Assembly: GCA_017535785.1 (NCBI GenBank)
Contig: JAFXTN010000008.1
Location: forward strand, 279,063 to 343,062
Direction: 5' to 3'
Origin: Butyrivibrio sp.
Lineage (GTDB): Bacteria; Bacillota; Clostridia; Lachnospirales; Lachnospiraceae
DNA length: 64,000 nt
Shown: piece after piece, positions 60,216-64,000 of the stretch
Position numbering within the stretch: the first letter of the stretch is position 1
Layout: the number at the start of each line of letters is the position of its first letter
Position numbers and translations under genes: made by a program
Notes under the pieces: model-generated
The model's database searches: none
What the model was told of the DNA's origin: nothing
The model's input: only the letters and a program-made list of their open reading frames with translations

Positions 60216-60803
60216 ATGAGCAGCACAAAATCAGCAGTTATCAAATCGGTAGTATTGGTATTTTTCGCAGCACTTATTGTTCTTGGAATGTACATTCTTT
60301 TGACAAGGAATAAGGAAAAAGAGCCTAAGTATGACGAGAGTTATTCTCTTTCATCGGTTGACGAGATCACGACGACAGATCTTGAAAAGAGCTATCCGGC
60401 TAATCCTAAGAAGGTAGTCGAGCTCTACGCCAAGACAATGCAGGTTCTCTACAGAGAGACATATACCGCTGATCAGCAGATCAAGATGATCAACGTCCTT
60501 GCGGGGCTTATGGATGCTGAGCTTCTTGCTAATCAGGGCAATTTCACGCAGTCCATGAAGAATGAGGTTGAGGAGCGCAAAAAAGAAGATTACTCAATTT
60601 CGAATTATGTGCTTCTTTCCAAGGATGTCCAGGAGACTACGGTAGACGGCAGAAAGATGTGCCACGTCGATCTTATGTATTCCTTGAGAAAAGGTACATC
60701 CGGAACTTCGATCTTAAAATATCGCTATGTAATGAGACAGGACGATGCAGGAAAGTGGAAGATCATGGGATGGGATCTTGCACCCAACGAAGACGACAAC
60801 TGA
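60216..60803 (+). CDS. Membrane-anchored protein of unknown function
   Basis: A 195-residue protein with one N-terminal transmembrane helix (about 8-29) and an outside domain of about 150 residues. The domain has ANPKKVVELYAKTMQVLY, then helices, then a C-terminal beta region with MCHVDLMYSLRKG and GKWKIMGWDLAPNED, an arrangement like NTF2/cystatin-like folds. A DUF6715-type family is possible but I cannot confirm it. It lies in the middle of the t6A operon, 20 bases after rnz and 12 before the deacetylase, so it is co-transcribed. Confidence 0.7.
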   Translation: MSSTKSAVIKSVVLVFFAALIVLGMYILLTRNKEKEPKYDESYSLSSVDEITTTDLEKSYPANPKKVVELYAKTMQVLYRETYTADQQIKMINVLAGLMDAELLANQGNFTQSMKNEVEERKKEDYSISNYVLLSKDVQETTVDGRKMCHVDLMYSLRKGTSGTSILKYRYVMRQDDAGKWKIMGWDLAPNEDDN

Positions 60804-60815
60804 CGGGAGATTTAT

Positions 60816-61706
60816 ATGACAGAATATCATGCAGACGACTACGGGCTTTTTCCCGAACAGAGTCGCCATATAATAGATTGCTATCACAGGGGCGCGCTTA
60901 ACGGCATCAGTATCATGCCCAACAGCCCATACTTGTCCGCTTGTATGGACGAGATAAAAGATATCAAGGACAAGCTCTTTATCACGGTTCACCTCAACTT
61001 TGTCGAGGGTAAACCGCTTACGGGCAGCAATGCCGACAGACTCACCAATGACGCCGGCAACTTTGATATCGGTTTTTTGAAACTTCTTATTATAAGTTAT
61101 ATTCCTGTGCTAAGGCTCTTTTACAAAAAACAGCTTGCGACTGAGATCAAGGCACAGCTTAAGGCGTGCGAGCCATATATGAATAACGGAGAGTTCAGGA
61201 TCGACGGGCATGTTCACTATCACATGATCCCTGTTGTATTCGACGCCCTTATGGATATCCTTAAGGCTGAGGATTATAAGGTTACTTATATCAGATTTCC
61301 TAAGGAAGAGCTTGGCATCTACTCCAAGGCCTTTGGCAAGGTAAAAGATATCAAGCCTATAAATTTAGTTAAGTCTCTTATTTTAAATGTTCTGAGTGTG
61401 CGCAACGAAAGAAAGTACGGTGAGGATTTAAGACGCATGGGCGTTAAGAGCAAGTTCTTTATGGGAGTCATGCTCTCGGGTCACATGTTCTATGAGAACG
61501 TAATGGCTTGTCTTCCGTATGCGGGCGACGTGCTTGCAGACAGGGGAGAAAGCGAGATGGAGCTTTTGTTCCATCCCGGAGATGTGAGCGTTCCTGAGGA
61601 TATCGAGCGCCTTACAAGTAAGGACGACTATGAGTTTCTTACTTCCGCTAACAGGAAAAAAGAGGCTGAGGCTCTCAAGAAGCTCGGAAGCAATATTGCT
61701 CGCTGA
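60816..61706 (+). CDS. YdjC/ChbG-family carbohydrate deacetylase
   Basis: A 296-residue cytoplasmic protein. EYHADDYGLFPEQS has the Asp pair that binds metal and acts as base, VHLNFVEG the first His, and RIDGHVHYHMIP the HxxxH-like metal site of YdjC/ChbG enzymes, which remove acetyl groups from chitooligosaccharides and similar sugars. The metal residues are present. GGGAG precedes the ATG. Its neighbours are tRNA and unknown genes, so its substrate (possibly a wall GlcNAc fragment) is inferred only from the family. Confidence 0.87.
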   Translation: MTEYHADDYGLFPEQSRHIIDCYHRGALNGISIMPNSPYLSACMDEIKDIKDKLFITVHLNFVEGKPLTGSNADRLTNDAGNFDIGFLKLLIISYIPVLRLFYKKQLATEIKAQLKACEPYMNNGEFRIDGHVHYHMIPVVFDALMDILKAEDYKVTYIRFPKEELGIYSKAFGKVKDIKPINLVKSLILNVLSVRNERKYGEDLRRMGVKSKFFMGVMLSGHMFYENVMACLPYAGDVLADRGESEMELLFHPGDVSVPEDIERLTSKDDYEFLTSANRKKEAEALKKLGSNIAR

Positions 61707-61748
61707 GTATTGTGTGGCTAGCGCATATTTGTGATTTAAGGAAAAGCT

Positions 61749-62888
61749 ATGGAAATAAATAAGAACGTTGAGGATGACGGCGTCATCTTCATGTCGATCA
61801 AAGATAAAAACGAAAAAGAAGACGAGAAGAACGTGGCAGGCGGCGACGGAGACGTTACCATCCTTGCCATTGAGAGTTCTTGCGATGAGACTGCGGCGGC
61901 GGTCGTGCGAAACGGAAGGGAAGTTTTGTCCAATATCATTTCTTCCCAGATCGCGCTTCACACGATTTACGGCGGCGTGGTGCCTGAGATCGCGTCCAGA
62001 AAGCACGTCGAGAAGATGAACGGCTGTGTTCGCGCGGCACTTTCTGAGGCGGGACTTACATTGGATGATATAGATGCAGTTGCCGTAACTTACGGGCCGG
62101 GGCTCGTGGGTGCTCTTTTAGTTGGCGTTTCTGAGGCTAAAGCAATCTCTTTTGCCACAGGAAAGCCTCTTATCGGCGTGCATCACATAGAGGGCCATAT
62201 CAGCGCCAATTTCATAGAGAATAAAGAGCTGAAGCCACCGTTCATGTGCCTTGTCGTATCGGGCGGACATTCGCACCTCGTTGTCGTTAAGGACTACGGT
62301 GAGTACGAGATCGTCGGACAGACCAGGGACGATGCGGCGGGAGAAGCTTTTGACAAGGTGGCGAGAGCCATAGGGCTTGGATATCCCGGCGGCCCCAAGA
62401 TAGACGCGGCGGCAAAGAAGGGTAATCCCGAGGCTTTCACATTCCCTCAGGCCAAGATAGCCGATGCGGAATATGATTTTTCTTTTAGCGGGCTTAAATC
62501 CGCAGTTCTTAATTATATAAACCAGGCCAAGATGCAGGGACAGGAGCTTGATCCCAATGACGTTGCGGCTTCGTTCCAGAAGGCAGTTGTTGAGGTACTT
62601 GTTGGTCACGCGATCAGAGCGTGCAAGGAGTACAAGATAAACTCGCTTGCGATCGCAGGTGGAGTGGCTTCAAATACGGCGCTTCGCGAACTTATGGAAA
62701 AAGAGTGTAAGGCTGAGGGGATAAGCTTCTACAAGCCTTCACCTGTTCTGTGCACAGACAATGCTGCTATGATAGGTGCAGCGGCATATTACGAATACAA
62801 AAAAGGAAAGAAGTTTGGGCTAGATCTCAACGCTGTTCCCAATCTTCCTTTGGGAGACAGAGAGAGGCGTTATCACGCGGGAAGGTGA
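61749..62888 (+). CDS. tsaD: tRNA t6A threonylcarbamoyltransferase TsaD
   Basis: A 379-residue enzyme with an acidic, charged N-terminal extension of about 36 residues before [31 protein letters not shown] has the HxxxH-related His, [12 protein letters not shown] the second metal pair, VSGGHSHLV and [19 protein letters not shown] the ATPase-fold blocks, and [13 protein letters not shown] the nucleotide end. All key residues are present. AAGGAAAAG precedes the ATG at 61749; a second ATG at 61791 would shorten the extension. Four bases from ispD. Confidence 0.95.
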   Translation: MEINKNVEDDGVIFMSIKDKNEKEDEKNVAGGDGDVTILAIESSCDETAAAVVRNGREVLSNIISSQIALHTIYGGVVPEIASRKHVEKMNGCVRAALSEAGLTLDDIDAVAVTYGPGLVGALLVGVSEAKAISFATGKPLIGVHHIEGHISANFIENKELKPPFMCLVVSGGHSHLVVVKDYGEYEIVGQTRDDAAGEAFDKVARAIGLGYPGGPKIDAAAKKGNPEAFTFPQAKIADAEYDFSFSGLKSAVLNYINQAKMQGQELDPNDVAASFQKAVVEVLVGHAIRACKEYKINSLAIAGGVASNTALRELMEKECKAEGISFYKPSPVLCTDNAAMIGAAAYYEYKKGKKFGLDLNAVPNLPLGDRERRYHAGR

Positions 62889-62892
62889 GCTT

Positions 62893-63597
62893 ATGAAGAC
62901 AGTAGCGATAGTTCTTGCGGCCGGCAGCGGCAGCAGGATGAAATCTGACGTTAAAAAGCAGTATCTTGATATAGGCGGGAAGCCTCTTATCTACTATTCA
63001 TTAAAGACTTTTGAGGCGAGCATCATAGACGATATCGTACTTGTAGTATCAAGGGGCGATATTGATTATGTAAAAAAAGAGATCGTGGAAAAGTACGGCT
63101 TTGATAAGGTAAAAGCCGTTGTTGAGGGCGGACTCTACAGATATCACAGTGTGCGACTGGGGCTTGAAGCAGCGGATGAGGACTGCGACTATGCTTTTAT
63201 CCACGACGGCGCAAGACCTTTTATCGACAACGATATAATAATGAGGGCGCTTCATGCGGTTAAGGAGTTCGGAGCGTGCGTAGTGGGAATGCCTGCAAAG
63301 GATACCGTAAAGATCGCAGACGACAAGGGATTTGCAGAGTCTACACCTAACAGAGATAAGGTCTGGATGATACAGACACCGCAGGTCTTTGAATATAAGA
63401 CGATACTTGAGCTGTACAGACGCCTCGACAGGGAAGAAGGCGAGCTCATGTCGAAGGGTATCAATATAACCGACGACGCTATGGTATGCGAGTATTATTC
63501 CGACCAAAAGATCAAGCTTGTAGAGGGCTCATACAACAATATCAAGATCACAACGCCCGAGGATATTGCGGTTGCGGAAACGATATTGCGAAAATAA
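62893..63597 (+). CDS. ispD: 2-C-methyl-D-erythritol 4-phosphate cytidylyltransferase
   Basis: A 234-residue enzyme of the MEP isoprenoid pathway. AIVLAAGSGSRMKSDVKKQY is the CTP loop, FIHDGARPFID the metal site, AKDTVK the substrate Lys block and TPNRDKVWMIQTPQVF the Arg and Trp motif special to IspD; GSYNNIKITTPEDI closes the fold. Compared with the LicD-linked cytidylyltransferase at 15.7 kb this has all the diagnostic IspD residues, so it is the housekeeping copy. It supplies isoprenoids needed for the undecaprenyl carrier. Confidence 0.92.
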   Translation: MKTVAIVLAAGSGSRMKSDVKKQYLDIGGKPLIYYSLKTFEASIIDDIVLVVSRGDIDYVKKEIVEKYGFDKVKAVVEGGLYRYHSVRLGLEAADEDCDYAFIHDGARPFIDNDIIMRALHAVKEFGACVVGMPAKDTVKIADDKGFAESTPNRDKVWMIQTPQVFEYKTILELYRRLDREEGELMSKGINITDDAMVCEYYSDQKIKLVEGSYNNIKITTPEDIAVAETILRK

Positions 63598-63641
63598 AGT
63601 TTACAGCTTGAAAAAAACTTAAAAAAACTTTGAAAACATGC

Positions 63642-63670
63642 TTGACATGCGTGCCGAGCTTTGTTAATAT
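63642..63670 (+). promoter_or_regulatory. Promoter of the tRNA-Ser genes
   Basis: TTGACA at 63642-63647 with TAATAT at 63665-63670 (17-base spacer); an overlapping TATAAT at 63668 would give 20 bases. Confidence 0.5.
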
Positions 63671-63747
63671 AATTCTTGCGCTGCGCGAGATGCGACAGCA
63701 ACTTGCACAGAGCGTTATCTCATCTGAGGTAAGAAATAAGTTAACTC

Positions 63748-63833
63748 GGAGCGATATCGAAGCGGTCATAACGAGGCGGTCTTGAAAACCGTTTGGCGGC
63801 AACGCCACAAGGGTTCGAATCCCTTTCGCTCCG
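63748..63833 (+). tRNA. tRNA-Ser (anticodon UGA)
   Basis: Acceptor arms GGAGCGA and TCGCTCC, anticodon loop CTTGAAA after GGCGGT, a long variable arm (TGGCGGCAACGCCA) as in tRNA-Ser, and the T-loop GGTTCGAATCC. Discriminator base G; CCA is not encoded. Confidence 0.93.
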
Positions 63834-63887
63834 CTTTAATTATGAACACGCTGTTAGTAACATACTTATGTTGTAATCAACTATTTT

Positions 63888-63976
63888 GCAGAAGTACTCA
63901 AGTGGTTGAAGAGACACCCCTGGAAAGGGTGCAGGTCGTTAATAGCGGCGCGAGGGTTCAAATCCCTCCTTCTGCG
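63888..63976 (+). tRNA. tRNA-Ser (anticodon GGA)
   Basis: Acceptor arms GCAGAAG and CTTCTGC, anticodon loop CTGGAAA between ACCCC and GGGGT-like arms, a long variable arm and the T-loop GGTTCAAATCC. Discriminator G; CCA is not encoded. A TTGCCTTACG tail follows toward the window end. Confidence 0.92.
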
Positions 63977-64000
63977 TTGCCTTACGCAATCAGTAAGGAT

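Noticed and set aside
1-64000. Prophage, transposon or toxin-antitoxin module
   Set aside because: No integrase, transposase, phage structural or paired toxin-antitoxin genes were recognised on either strand.

Overview
The gene complement, strong sigma-A-type promoters, AGGAGG-like ribosome binding sites and the surface-glycan content suggest a low-to-moderate GC Gram-positive of the Clostridia, most likely a Lachnospiraceae member of the Butyrivibrio/Pseudobutyrivibrio kind. The genus is inference only; no rRNA gene is present. Almost every gene is on the plus strand. I see no transposase, integrase, phage gene or CRISPR array.

Layout. (1) 1-3.7 kb: an AT-rich tail of a glycan locus, with a truncated GT2 glycosyltransferase, a TagB/TagF-like polyol-phosphate transferase, a TagD-like cytidylyltransferase fused to a Gfo/Idh/MocA oxidoreductase, and a small unknown gene. 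(2) 3.75-8.1 kb: separately promoted genes for a PseB/CapD-type UDP-sugar 4,6-dehydratase, an SGNH-hydrolase lipoprotein and a UDP-galactopyranose-mutase-like flavoprotein. (3) 8.1-24.5 kb: a decoration island with a GtrB/DPM1-like polyprenyl-phosphate glycosyltransferase, two MBOAT acyltransferase/SGNH partner pairs, uridine kinase, several large GT-C-like membrane proteins (one possibly split), a LicD-like transferase beside an IspD/TarI-like cytidylyltransferase, a degenerate SGNH protein and an ArnE/ArnF-like SMR pair. (4) 24.9-30.5 kb: a giant membrane-anchored GH25 muramidase with a cytoplasmic Asp/Glu/Tyr/Arg polyampholyte, then another GT-C-like protein. (5) 30.5-48.1 kb: rfbB, rfbA and rfbC (no rfbD), a Wzm/Wzt-type ABC exporter with a Wzt-like C-terminal domain, a WbdD-like methyltransferase-kinase, four GT2 proteins, a phosphohexomutase and the initiating polyprenyl-phosphate sugar-phosphate transferase. 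(6) 48.3-55.2 kb: LCP glycan ligase, rhamnosyltransferase-like GT2, RelQ-type alarmone synthetase, coiled-coil tail-anchored protein, LysM-G5-M23 peptidase and MurA. (7) 55.2-64 kb: an HD-GYP gene (the only minus-strand gene), an FMN riboswitch with ribU, the t6A genes tsaE, tsaB-rimI and tsaD with rnz, a YdjC deacetylase and ispD between them, and two tRNA-Ser genes.

How it fits together. Regions 5-6 read as one ABC-transporter-dependent wall-glycan pathway: initiation on a lipid carrier, extension by rhamnosyltransferase-like GT2 enzymes, capping by a methyltransferase-kinase that the Wzt C-terminal domain could recognise, export, and attachment by LCP. Region 3 looks like the machinery that decorates such a glycan outside the membrane with sugars, acyl groups and phospho-polyols. 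The least explained signals are two sequence-distinct arrays of inverted repeats that share an exact 53-bp period (19.1-19.4 kb and 24.56-24.7 kb), the WbdD-like module in a Gram-positive context, and the low-complexity charged cytoplasmic domains on the GH25 and LCP proteins.
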